From contig PLJS01000307.1 of NCBI GenBank assembly GCA_003140315.1, positions 5,944-40,436 on the forward strand: 34,493 nt of DNA, written 5' to 3'. The notes under the pieces were generated by a model. That model was not told the DNA's origin, did no database searches, and was given only the letters and a program-made list of their open reading frames with translations. The DNA is from Hyphomicrobiales bacterium. Lineage in GTDB: Bacteria > Pseudomonadota > Alphaproteobacteria > Rhizobiales > Xanthobacteraceae. Positions 1 through 7,579 of this stretch are shown here, piece after piece (within the stretch, counting starts at the first letter, position 1; each line of letters opens with the position of its first letter). Position numbers and translations under genes: made by a program.

Positions 1-129
1 ATCCCGCGCATGTTCGCGGCGCTCTTCCTCATCTCTGCAAGCGGCATTGCGATTTTCGGCATCAGCAGCATGATCACGCATTTTGCTCTTCGGCATTGGC
101 ATGAGAGCGCCGTGCGCCGCGAGAACTGA
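1..129 (+). CDS. C-terminal end of an ABC transporter permease, NitT/TauT (SsuC) type, partial
   Basis: The window opens inside a gene; frame 1 gives 42 residues before TGA at 127-129. They form a hydrophobic stretch (about residues 5-32) followed by a short basic tail ending RHWHESAVRREN. A last membrane helix followed by a RWHES-like tail is typical of nitrate/sulfonate/taurine-type (SsuC/TauC) permeases. The role would be the membrane channel of an importer for a small organic or nitrogen/sulfur compound. It ends 4 bases before the acyl-CoA dehydrogenase start, so the two are probably co-transcribed. Too little is present to name the substrate, and the family call rests on a short C-terminus only. 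Confidence 0.6.
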   Translation: MPRMFAALFLISASGIAIFGISSMITHFALRHWHESAVRREN

Positions 130-133
130 TCTT

Positions 134-1300
134 ATGGATTTTGCGTTCACCCCGGAACAAGAAGCGATCGGCAGCGCGATTGCGGGCCTCTGCGCGAAGT
201 TCGACGCCGACTATTGGCTCGGCAAGGATCGCGACGGCGGCTTTCCGCACGACTTCCATCGCGCCTTCGCGGATGCCGGCTGGCTCGGCATCTGCATTCC
301 GGAGAGCTACGGCGGCTCGGGTCTCGGCATCACCGAAGCCGCGATGATGATGCAGACGGTCGCGCAGTCGGGCGCCGGCCTGTCCGGCGCCTCGGCGCTG
401 CACATGAACATCTTCGGGCTCAATCCGGTCGTGGTGTTCGGTACCGACGCGCAGAAGGCGCGCATGCTGCCGCCGCTGGTCGCCGGAAACGACAAGGCCT
501 GCTTCGCCGTCACCGAGCCCGACGCCGGCCTCGACACCCTCAACCTCAAGACCAAGGCCGAGCGGCACGGCAAGACCTACACGGTGACCGGCCAGAAGAT
601 CTGGATCTCAACCGCGCAGGTCGCCAACAAGATGCTCATCCTCGCCCGCACCGCGCCGGCCGGGAAGGTCAAGAACCGCACCGACGGCTTGAGTCTGTTC
701 TACACCGACCTCGACCGCCGCCACGTCGAAGTGCGCGAGATCGAAAAGATGGGCCGCAAGGCGGTCGACTCAAACCAGATGTTCATCGACGCCCTGCCGG
801 TCCCGGTCGAGGACCGCATCGGCGAGGAGGGCAAGGGGTTCAGCTATATCCTGCACGGGATGAATCCCGAGCGCATCCTGATCGCCGCCGAAGCCGTCGG
901 TCTCGGGCGCGTCGCGCTTGACCGGGCCGCGCGCTACGCCCGCGAGCGCATCGTGTTCGGACGGCCGATCGGCCAGAACCAGTCGATCCAGCATCCGCTG
1001 GCCGAATGCTGGATGGCGCTGGAGGCCGCCAACCTGATGGTGTTCAAGGCCGCCGCCCTCTATGACGCAGGCGCCCCCTGCGGCGCGGAGGCGAATGCGG
1101 CGAAATACCTCGCCGCCGAAGCCGCCTTCAACGCGTGCCAGACGGCGGTCATGACCCTTGGCGGCATGGGTTATGCAAAGGAATACCACGTCGAACGATA
1201 CCTGCGCGAAGCCTTGATCACGCGCATCGCGCCGGTGAGCCCGCAGATGATCCTCAATTTCATTGCCGAGAAGGTGCTCGGCATGCCGAAGTCGTACTGA
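134..1300 (+). CDS. Acyl-CoA dehydrogenase family flavoprotein
   Basis: 388 residues, the usual length for this FAD-dependent family, which oxidises acyl-CoA thioesters at the alpha-beta bond. The N-terminal helical domain starts MDFAFTPEQEAI. The middle beta domain carries CFAVTEPDAG (123-132) and GQKIWIST (153-160). The C-terminal domain has RYARERIVFGRPIGQNQSIQ (267-286) and LGGMGYAKEYHVERYLREA (342-360). The YEGT-type stretch that supplies the catalytic Glu in medium-chain enzymes is replaced by RIAPVS (364-369), so the catalytic base and perhaps the substrate differ. ATG 134 was chosen over an in-frame ATG at 83 because the family N-terminus begins there and 83 lies inside the permease gene. 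It is 11 bases upstream of atzF and probably in one transcript with it. The substrate is unknown. Confidence 0.88.
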   Translation: MDFAFTPEQEAIGSAIAGLCAKFDADYWLGKDRDGGFPHDFHRAFADAGWLGICIPESYGGSGLGITEAAMMMQTVAQSGAGLSGASALHMNIFGLNPVVVFGTDAQKARMLPPLVAGNDKACFAVTEPDAGLDTLNLKTKAERHGKTYTVTGQKIWISTAQVANKMLILARTAPAGKVKNRTDGLSLFYTDLDRRHVEVREIEKMGRKAVDSNQMFIDALPVPVEDRIGEEGKGFSYILHGMNPERILIAAEAVGLGRVALDRAARYARERIVFGRPIGQNQSIQHPLAECWMALEAANLMVFKAAALYDAGAPCGAEANAAKYLAAEAAFNACQTAVMTLGGMGYAKEYHVERYLREALITRIAPVSPQMILNFIAEKVLGMPKSY

Positions 1301-1311
1301 GTGGGGCGAGC

Positions 1312-3096
1312 GTGACCGAGACCATTGCGGAGATCGTCGCGGCCCATCGCGCGGGCGCCGCGCCCGAGGATACGGTTGCGCGTAGTTATGCGCGCATCGC
1401 CAGCCACGGCGATCCGGCGATCTTCATCACCTTGCGCGACGAAGCCGACGCGCGTGCCGAGGCGCGGGCGCTCCCCACAAAAGGCGACACCTCGTTGCCG
1501 CTTTACGGCGTGCCGTTTGCCGTCAAGGACAACATCGACGTGAAGGGCATGCCGACGACCACGGCCTGTCCAGCCTTCGCCTACACGGCACGGAACGACG
1601 CGACCTGCGTTGCCAAGCTGCGCGCCGCGGGCGCGATCGTGATCGGCAAGACCAATCTCGACCAGTTCGCCACCGGCCTTGTCGGCGTACGCTCGCCTTA
1701 CGGCGTGCCGCGTAATCTCTTCGATCCCAAGCTCATCCCCGGCGGATCGAGCTCGGGCTCGGGTGTGGCCGTCGGCGCGGGTCTCCTGCCGTTCACGCTC
1801 GGCACCGACACGGCCGGCTCCGGCCGCGTGCCGGCGGGGCTGAACAACATCGTGGGTCTCAAGCCGAGCCTCGGCCTCGTCTCGACGGCGGGCCTCGTGC
1901 CGGCCTGCCGCACGCTCGATTGCGTCTCGGTGTTCGCGCTCACCGTCGATGACGCCTGGACGGTGCTCACCGTGATGGCGGGTCCGGACATCGCCGATCC
2001 TTACACGCGCGCACTGGCGCTCGGCAACTTGGGTCCGAGCCCACAGATGCGCATCGGCGTGCCGATCAAGGGTGAGCGCGTGTTCTTCGGCGATCAGGTC
2101 TCGGCCGCACAATTCGAATTGGCGATCGAGCGTTTCGCCAAGCTCGGCGCAACGATCGTCGAGATCGATATCGAGCCGTTCTACGAGACCGCGCGCCTGC
2201 TTTACGACGGCCCGTGGGTCGCCGAGCGCTACATCGCGGCCGGCAAGCTGATCGCGTCGTCGCCGGAGTCGATGTATCCGACCACGCGCGACATCATTCT
2301 GAGCGGCGCGCGCCCGACCGCGATCGACGCTTTCGCGGCGTTCTACAAGCTCGAGGACCTGCGCCGCGTGCGCGATCACACCTTCCGGGCGATCGACGCG
2401 CTGCTGGTGCCGACCATGCCGACCGTCTACACGGTCGAGCAGGTGCTGGCCGATCCGATCCAGCTCAACAGCCGGCTCGGCACCTACACCAATTTCGTCA
2501 ACCTGCTCGATCTCGCCGGCCTCGCACTGCCGGCGACGATGCGGGCCGACGGCATCCCGTTCGGCATCACGCTGCTCGCGCCGGCCGGCAACGATGCCGT
2601 GCTGGCCTCGCTCGGCCGCGTGTTTCATGCCGATACGGCGTTGCCGATGGGCGCGCTCGGCATCGCGCAGCCGCCGCTTGAGCCGCTTACGTCGGCTCCG
2701 GGCAAGGACGAGATCGCGCTCGCGGTCGTCGGCGCGCATCTCTCAGGCATGCCGCTCAATGGCGAACTGAAAAGCTTCGGCGCGCGCTTCCTGGAAAGCG
2801 CACACACCGCGCCCGACTATCGGCTGTTCGCCCTGAACGGCGGTCCGCCGGCGCGTCCGGGATTGCTGCGTATTGCCGCCGGCACCGGATCAGCCGTCGC
2901 GATCGAAGTCTGGGCGCTGCCGACCGATGGCTTCGGCCGCTTCGTCGCATGCATCCCGCAGCCGCTCTCGATCGGCACGTTGACGCTCGCTGACGGCCGC
3001 AAGGTGAAGGGCTTCCTGGTGGAAGCCGAGGCGATCAACGGCGCGCGCGACGTCTCTGGCTTCGGCGGATGGCGGGCGTATGTGGCGCAGCCATGA
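1312..3096 (+). CDS. atzF: Allophanate hydrolase (AtzF)
   Basis: 594 residues, full length for AtzF, a cytoplasmic enzyme that hydrolyses allophanate (urea-1-carboxylate) to ammonia and CO2 and ends biuret, cyanuric acid and related nitrogen pathways. An amidase-signature domain covers about 1-450. Its Ser-cisSer-Lys triad is visible as K72 (PFAVKDNID), S146 (GGSSSGSG) and S170 (GTDTAGSGR); the spacing equals K91/S165/S189 recalled for the Pseudomonas ADP enzyme. The C-terminal 120 residues (GAHLSGMPLN, GGPPARPGLLR, KGFLVEAEAI, GGWRAY) are the distinctive AtzF tail, absent from plain amidases. The GTG start fits the 11-base gap after the acyl-CoA dehydrogenase stop and a GGGGCGAG stretch just upstream; a longer frame from 1135 would overlap that gene. 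It converges on gntR across a 40-base gap filled by a palindrome. Confidence 0.93.
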   Translation: MTETIAEIVAAHRAGAAPEDTVARSYARIASHGDPAIFITLRDEADARAEARALPTKGDTSLPLYGVPFAVKDNIDVKGMPTTTACPAFAYTARNDATCVAKLRAAGAIVIGKTNLDQFATGLVGVRSPYGVPRNLFDPKLIPGGSSSGSGVAVGAGLLPFTLGTDTAGSGRVPAGLNNIVGLKPSLGLVSTAGLVPACRTLDCVSVFALTVDDAWTVLTVMAGPDIADPYTRALALGNLGPSPQMRIGVPIKGERVFFGDQVSAAQFELAIERFAKLGATIVEIDIEPFYETARLLYDGPWVAERYIAAGKLIASSPESMYPTTRDIILSGARPTAIDAFAAFYKLEDLRRVRDHTFRAIDALLVPTMPTVYTVEQVLADPIQLNSRLGTYTNFVNLLDLAGLALPATMRADGIPFGITLLAPAGNDAVLASLGRVFHADTALPMGALGIAQPPLEPLTSAPGKDEIALAVVGAHLSGMPLNGELKSFGARFLESAHTAPDYRLFALNGGPPARPGLLRIAAGTGSAVAIEVWALPTDGFGRFVACIPQPLSIGTLTLADGRKVKGFLVEAEAINGARDVSGFGGWRAYVAQP

Positions 3097-3104
3097 TCTT
3101 TCTT

Positions 3105-3137
3105 ATCCCTCCCCCTGCGGCCCGCAGGGGGAGGGAT
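3105..3137. terminator. 33-bp palindrome between convergent atzF and gntR
   Basis: Arms of 16 bases (3105-3120 and 3122-3137) are perfect inverted copies around one central base; the core is CCCTCCCCCTGCGG. It fills almost the whole 40-base gap between the atzF stop (3096) and the gntR stop codon, whose first base lies in the right arm. A stem this strong in a tail-to-tail gap probably stops transcription in both directions, but there is no T-run on either strand, so it could be a mobile-type repeat acting as a transcript end. It shares the CCCTCCCCC/GGGGGAGGG core with the elements at 9.57, 14.87 and 28.9 kb. Confidence 0.6.
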
Positions 3138-3826
3138 TAAAGCCCCTCCGCATAGGTCCAATACGCTTCGCACACCGTCTTGATATGCGCACGCATTGCC
3201 CCTATGGCGCCCTCGCGGTCGCCGCGCAGGATCGCAACGACCGCCCGGTCGTGCTCGACATGGGACTTCGCGAGGCGGCCGAGATTGCGGAACTGCGCGC
3301 GGCGGAACGGCGACACGCGCGTGCGCGTCGCGAGCGTCAGTTCGGCGAGGTATGTGTTGTGGGTCCCCGCATAGATCACCGCGTGGAACGCTTCGTTGAC
3401 CTCATGATAGCGCTGTGGATCGCCGGAGTGAATGAGCGCGCGCAGTTCCTCATGCGCGGCTTCCAGCTCGTGCCGCTCGCCGACCGTCATCCGCTCGGCC
3501 GCGAGCCCTGCGCACAGCGCCTCCAGCTCCGCCATGACCTCGAACATGGAGGCGAGCCTCTCAGGCGTCGGCCGCGCCACTGCGGCGGCACGGTGCGCGG
3601 TGGTTTCGACCAGCCCGCTCGCTGCGAGCAGTCGGATGGCCTCGCGCACCGGCGTGCGCGACACCGCGAAGCGCGTCGCGAGATCGGTTTCGTCGAGCGC
3701 GGTGCCCGGCAGCAGCACGCCGCGGACGATCTCATCAGCAAGCTGCAGGCGCAGCGTTTCGGCAAGCGTTTGCCGGCCGATCGTGGCCGTTTCGGCCGTG
3801 CGCGGCAGAACCGTCGTGGTGCTCAT
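3137..3826 (-). CDS. GntR-family transcriptional regulator, FCD (FadR/VanR) subfamily
   Basis: 229 residues. An N-terminal winged helix-turn-helix (about 20-85) has the recognition segment [20 protein letters not shown] (46-65). An all-helical FCD ligand domain (about 95-225) follows, with probable metal-binding positions near N144/H148 (NEAFH), H192 and H214. Such proteins usually bind a small organic acid and repress a neighbouring catabolic operon. It is the last gene of the opp-atz operon, and its ATG overlaps the atzH stop by four bases (ATGA), so it is co-translated with the pathway it probably controls. The start at 3826 was chosen for this overlap; an upstream in-frame ATG at 3877 lies inside atzH. 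A likely operator half-palindrome lies upstream of oppA at 11411-11420. Confidence 0.88.
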   Translation of the reverse strand: MSTTTVLPRTAETATIGRQTLAETLRLQLADEIVRGVLLPGTALDETDLATRFAVSRTPVREAIRLLAASGLVETTAHRAAAVARPTPERLASMFEVMAELEALCAGLAAERMTVGERHELEAAHEELRALIHSGDPQRYHEVNEAFHAVIYAGTHNTYLAELTLATRTRVSPFRRAQFRNLGRLAKSHVEHDRAVVAILRGDREGAIGAMRAHIKTVCEAYWTYAEGL

Positions 3827-4215
3827 GCCGGCTTGCGCTCGTCGATCAGGCTGACATGCGCCGCGACCACGCGCCAACCTTCTGGAAAGCGCACCCAGGT
3901 CTGCATCTGCCGCCCGACCTTGCCGGGCGCGGCCGTGCGATGAAACAGCGTGGCGGTGATCGCGAAATCGCGGCCGTAGGTGGTGATTACGGTCTGGGAG
4001 ATTGTGCGCGCAAGCTCGACCGGTGAGCGCGCGGCGCGGAAGCCCGCGATCTCGCCGTAGCCGTAAAGATTCTCACCGATTCCGTAGCGGATGGTCTGCG
4101 GCGCGTCGTGGAAGATCGCGTCCAGCGCCGCAACATCGTTCGATGTCAGCGCCTGCTCGTACCGATCGAATGCGGCCTTCACCTCGGCGACGACCTCCGG
4201 CAGGTCGATGTCCAT
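3823..4215 (-). CDS. atzH: AtzH/HpxZ-like small protein (DUF3225, SnoaL-like fold)
   Basis: 130 residues, the full length of the DUF3225 family. Recognised from the N-terminal helix ([16 protein letters not shown]), [20 protein letters not shown] (41-60) and the closing beta strands ([30 protein letters not shown]). In the cyanuric acid pathway AtzH is reported to convert 1,3-dicarboxyurea to allophanate. The Tyr/Arg pair recalled for that enzyme (Tyr22, Arg46) would map by spacing to Y19 and R43, both present. The same family is called HpxZ in oxalurate use, so the name depends on context. The context here (atzG, atzE, and atzF nearby) favours AtzH. It starts 9 bases after the atzE stop and overlaps gntR by four bases. 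Confidence 0.82.
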   Translation of the reverse strand: MDIDLPEVVAEVKAAFDRYEQALTSNDVAALDAIFHDAPQTIRYGIGENLYGYGEIAGFRAARSPVELARTISQTVITTYGRDFAITATLFHRTAAPGKVGRQMQTWVRFPEGWRVVAAHVSLIDERKPA

Positions 4216-4224
4216 GCGCTGTTC

Positions 4225-5652
4225 CTAAATCGGCGGCCGCGGCGCGACGCACACGCCCGCCTGCTCCAGCGCATAGGCGATTCTCAGCGCGATGTCCTCG
4301 CGCCAGGGTGCCGTGATGATCTGCACGCCGATCGGCATCGGCGAAAGCGGCACCGGCACCGCGACGACCGGCAGCCCGATGAACGAGATCGGCTGGGTAT
4401 AGAGGCCGAGGTTCGGCCGCACCGGCAGTTCGACGCCGTCGAGGATGAATGTCTGCTGCCCGATCGCCGGCGCCGTGCAGGGCGTCGCTGGCGCAAGGAT
4501 CGCGTCGACCTGATCGAACAGCGGCAGTACTTGGGACCGATACCAGCGGCGGAACTTCTGCGCCTGGCTCACCAGCGCGGCCGGGATCATCGCGCCCGCG
4601 ATCAGGCGATCGCGCACCGCCGGATCGTAGTCGTTCGCCTGCGCGCGCAGGCGGTCCAGATGCATCGCGGCGCCTTCGCTCGCCGTGATGATGTAGGCGG
4701 CCGCGCGCGCGCGACCGGCTTCCGGGATCTCGATGTCGGCGTTGGCGCAGAGCGCGGCCGCGACGCGCTCGACCGCGACGCAGGCCTCAGGCGATGCGCC
4801 CTTCTTGAAGTAGCCGCCCGCGACCGCGATGCGGAGATCATCGGTGCCGCGCGCGAGCAGCGACGCCGTCGGCTCTGGCGGACGGTCTGTGCACACGGGG
4901 TCATCGGCGTCGGGGCCCTGCATCGCGTCATAGGCAAGCGAGAGATCGCGCGCCGAGCGCGCCAGCGGACCGAGGTGATCGAAACTGGAGACGAACGGAA
5001 AGCTGCGCGCGCGAGAAAGCCTTCCATAGGTCGGTTTCAACCCGAACAGGCCGCATAGCGAAGAGGGCACACGGATCGATCCGTTGGTGTCGGAGCCGAG
5101 CGACAACGGCACGAGGCCACCCGCGACCGCGCCGCCCGATCCCCCGGAGGAGCCGCCGGTCATGCGCGTCACGTCGTGCGGATTGCGCGCCGGCCCGTCA
5201 TGCACGTTCTCGCCGGTGAAGTCGTAGGCGTATTCGCCCATGTTGAGCGCGCCGACCAGCACGGCGCCGGCCGCTTCCAGCCGCTCGATCAGCGGGGAAT
5301 CGCGCGTTGCCGCTGGATGCGCGCGGTTGATCTTGGAGCCGGCAACGGTCGAAAGGCCCACGACGTCGAACAGGTTCTTGACCGCGAACGGCACGCCGGC
5401 GAGCGGGCCGACCGGCTTGCCGGCCGCGCGTGCCGAGTCAAGTTCGCGCGCGCGCGCGCAAGCGCGCTCCGCCGTGACGGCCGTGAACGAGTTGAGGACC
5501 GGATCGCGCTCCATGATGCGCGCGAGCGCCTCCTCGACGACCGCGAGCGCGGTGGTCGTGCCGCGCGCGACCGCGTCGGCGGTCTCCGACGCGGTTGCCC
5601 ACGTGCTGTCGAGTTGAGGCTCAGGCTTGGTAGACCGGCGCGGGCTCGGCAT
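4225..5652 (-). CDS. atzE: AtzE-family amidase (1-carboxybiuret hydrolase catalytic subunit)
   Basis: 475 residues, an amidase-signature enzyme of the AtzE type. Triad residues are K92 (LAGVPFAVKNLFDV), S168 (GGSSGGS, 166-172) and S192 (SDTNGSIRVPS), with the usual 24-residue spacing between the serines. AtzE with its small partner AtzG removes ammonia from 1-carboxybiuret to give 1,3-dicarboxyurea. HpxY of oxalurate use belongs to the same group. The first 19 residues (MPSPRRSTKPEPQ...) look unstructured and lie within the 32-base overlap with atzG, so a start somewhat downstream is possible. It is preceded by atzG and followed by atzH in the same operon. It is distinguished from GatA by the neighbours and by the short AtzE-type C-terminus. 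Confidence 0.87.
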   Translation of the reverse strand: MPSPRRSTKPEPQLDSTWATASETADAVARGTTTALAVVEEALARIMERDPVLNSFTAVTAERACARARELDSARAAGKPVGPLAGVPFAVKNLFDVVGLSTVAGSKINRAHPAATRDSPLIERLEAAGAVLVGALNMGEYAYDFTGENVHDGPARNPHDVTRMTGGSSGGSGGAVAGGLVPLSLGSDTNGSIRVPSSLCGLFGLKPTYGRLSRARSFPFVSSFDHLGPLARSARDLSLAYDAMQGPDADDPVCTDRPPEPTASLLARGTDDLRIAVAGGYFKKGASPEACVAVERVAAALCANADIEIPEAGRARAAAYIITASEGAAMHLDRLRAQANDYDPAVRDRLIAGAMIPAALVSQAQKFRRWYRSQVLPLFDQVDAILAPATPCTAPAIGQQTFILDGVELPVRPNLGLYTQPISFIGLPVVAVPVPLSPMPIGVQIITAPWREDIALRIAYALEQAGVCVAPRPPI

Positions 5653-5818
5653 CGTCCGGCAGCTCCTTCTCGCCCACGATCGCGGCGAGTTTCAATGTCA
5701 CTTCGAGATTGGCGCGCACCGCGGGCTTCCAGTCCGGCTCCAGCGGCAGCCCCAGAAGATTGGCGGCGGAATCGATATAGGCGTCGAGATGATCGGACTT
5801 CTTGGTCATCAGAATCAC
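5621..5818 (-). CDS. atzG: AtzG/HpxX-like small subunit (DUF4089)
   Basis: 65 residues from the GTG at 5818, or 62 from the ATG at 5809. The sequence (DHLDAYIDSAANLLGLPLEP, then VRANLEVTLKLAAIVGEKEL) matches the DUF4089 family. This GatC-like helical protein wraps around and stabilises the amidase AtzE and is required for its activity. The GTG overlaps the oppDF stop (GTGA), which would couple translation; the ATG lies 6 bases after it. The 3' end overlaps atzE by 32 bases, the expected arrangement for two subunits made in equal amounts. The C-terminal DDAEPAPVYQA is rich in Pro and Ala, as in relatives. The small size makes the family call slightly less secure than for atzE, but the position supports it. 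Confidence 0.82.
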   Translation of the reverse strand: MILMTKKSDHLDAYIDSAANLLGLPLEPDWKPAVRANLEVTLKLAAIVGEKELPDDAEPAPVYQA

Positions 5819-7572
5819 ACCGTCGGGTGCGGGATCGCGTCGAGCAGGTCGCGCGTATATTGCGCCTCCGGCGCGAACAGCACGCGTTCGGTCGGCCCCT
5901 GTTCGACGATCTTACCCTGTTTCATGACGATGACGCGATCGCATAACAGCCGCACGACATTGAGGTCGTGCGACACGAACAGATAGCTCATGCCGAGCGT
6001 GTCTTTCAGGTCCTGCAGCAGGTTGAGCACGACCGCCTGCACCGATACGTCGAGCGCCGCGGTCGGCTCGTCCAGGATGATGAGGTCAGGGTGCAACGCG
6101 ATCGCGCGCGCGATGCCGACGCGCGCCTTCTGGCCGCCCGAGAGCTGGTGCGGGAAGCGGTCGAGGAACTCGACCGGCAGCCCGACCTGAAGCGCCAGTT
6201 CCTCGCAGCGCGCGCGGATCGCGTTGCGCCCGCTGATGTCGCCGAGCCGCAGGATAGGATCCGCGATGGCGCGCGCCGCCGTGTAGCGCGGATTGAGGCT
6301 GTCGGTCGGGTCCTGGAACACCATCTGGATGCGCTTGCGCAGCGGCAGGGTCGCGAACTGCTTGGCCGGGATCGCGCCGATGTCCTCGCCGTCGAACTGG
6401 ATCAGGCCGTCGCTCTTGTCGATCAGCCGCATCACCATCGTGGAGGTCGTCGACTTCCCGCACCCCGACTCGCCGACCAGCCCGACGCTTTCGCCGCGAT
6501 TGACCGTGAAGCTGATGCCGTCGACGGCGCGGAAGATTTCCGGCTCGGGCGCAGGCCCGCGGCGGAACAGCTTCGACAGCGAGGTCGTCATCCCCTGGCG
6601 CGGATACTCCTTCACCAGCTTCTCGATGACGAGCAGAGGCGTGGTGGCGACGGCCGGCGCCGCATGCCCGTTGCCGGATTTTACCGTAGCTGGCGCCTTC
6701 TTGGCTTCGGCGCTGTCCTCCGGCAGCAGGTCTCGCAGCGTCACGCCCGGGCGCGGCGTCGCGCGCATCAGCTTGCGCGTATAGGGATGCGAGGGCGCCT
6801 TGAAGATGGTCGAGGACAGCGCCGTCTCGACCACGTGGCCCTTCTCCATCACGACGACGCGATCGCAGTAAACTGCAGCAAGCCCGAGGTCGTGCGTGAT
6901 GAGGATGGTCGACATGCCCTGCTGGCGCGTGAGCTCGGTGACGAGGTCCATCACGGTCTTCTGTGTGGTGACGTCGAGGCCGGTGGTCGGCTCGTCGGCG
7001 ATCAGGAGCTGCGGCTTGCAGGCGAGCGCCAACGCAATGACGACGCGCTGGCACATGCCGCCGGAGAGCTCGAACGGATAGGCGTGGTAGCGCTCGCGCG
7101 GGCGCGCGATCCGCACCTGATCGAGAATCTCGATCGCCTTGTCGGTGAGCGCGGAGGAATCGACCTGCGCATGCTGGCGCAGCACGTCCTCGATCTGCAC
7201 GCCGACCTTGCGGATCGGATTGAGCGCGGCGCGAGGGTTCTGGAAGATCATTGACATTTCGCGGCCGCGCAGGTCGCGCATTTGGTCGTCGTCCGCCGCG
7301 CGCACGTCGATGCCGGAGAACATCACCGAGCCTTCGGCGATCCGCCCGGCGCGATCCAAAATTCGCATCACGGCGAATGACGTGACCGACTTGCCCGAGC
7401 CCGATTCCCCGACGATCGCCAGCGTCTCGCCCTTGGCGACCTCGACGTTGATGTTCTTCACCGCCTGCACGATGCCGCGCCGCGTCGAAAACTCGACGGT
7501 CAGGTTCTTGATGTCGAGCAAGGGCAGGGCAGGCGGCGCATTGCTGATATGAGGCGCGTCGGTGATGCTCAT
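5815..7572 (-). CDS. Double-domain ABC transporter ATPase, OppD-OppF fusion type
   Basis: 585 residues with two complete ABC ATPase domains. The first has Walker A GESGSGKS (55-62), signature ELSGGM (168-173) and Walker B LLIADEP (189-195). The second has Walker A GESGCGKS (367-374), signature LSGGQ (477-481) and Walker B LIILDEP (497-503). A linker rich in Pro, Ala and Lys (about 285-312) joins them. Each half ends with the oligopeptide-type C-terminal motif (HPYTRKL, QYTRDLL). It supplies the energy for the importer made by oppB, oppC and oppA directly upstream. Fusions like this occur in the Gsi/Yej group of peptide transporters. Both nucleotide sites look intact, although the first signature reads LSGGM rather than LSGGQ. 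It overlaps atzG by up to four bases. Confidence 0.93.
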   Translation of the reverse strand: MSITDAPHISNAPPALPLLDIKNLTVEFSTRRGIVQAVKNINVEVAKGETLAIVGESGSGKSVTSFAVMRILDRAGRIAEGSVMFSGIDVRAADDDQMRDLRGREMSMIFQNPRAALNPIRKVGVQIEDVLRQHAQVDSSALTDKAIEILDQVRIARPRERYHAYPFELSGGMCQRVVIALALACKPQLLIADEPTTGLDVTTQKTVMDLVTELTRQQGMSTILITHDLGLAAVYCDRVVVMEKGHVVETALSSTIFKAPSHPYTRKLMRATPRPGVTLRDLLPEDSAEAKKAPATVKSGNGHAAPAVATTPLLVIEKLVKEYPRQGMTTSLSKLFRRGPAPEPEIFRAVDGISFTVNRGESVGLVGESGCGKSTTSTMVMRLIDKSDGLIQFDGEDIGAIPAKQFATLPLRKRIQMVFQDPTDSLNPRYTAARAIADPILRLGDISGRNAIRARCEELALQVGLPVEFLDRFPHQLSGGQKARVGIARAIALHPDLIILDEPTAALDVSVQAVVLNLLQDLKDTLGMSYLFVSHDLNVVRLLCDRVIVMKQGKIVEQGPTERVLFAPEAQYTRDLLDAIPHPTV

Positions 7573-7579
7573 TGCGTCC

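Noticed and set aside
1171-2739. 522-codon open frame on the minus strand over atzF
   Set aside because: It is antisense to a complete AtzF with an intact triad; the composition is Arg/Asp/His-rich and no motif is present.
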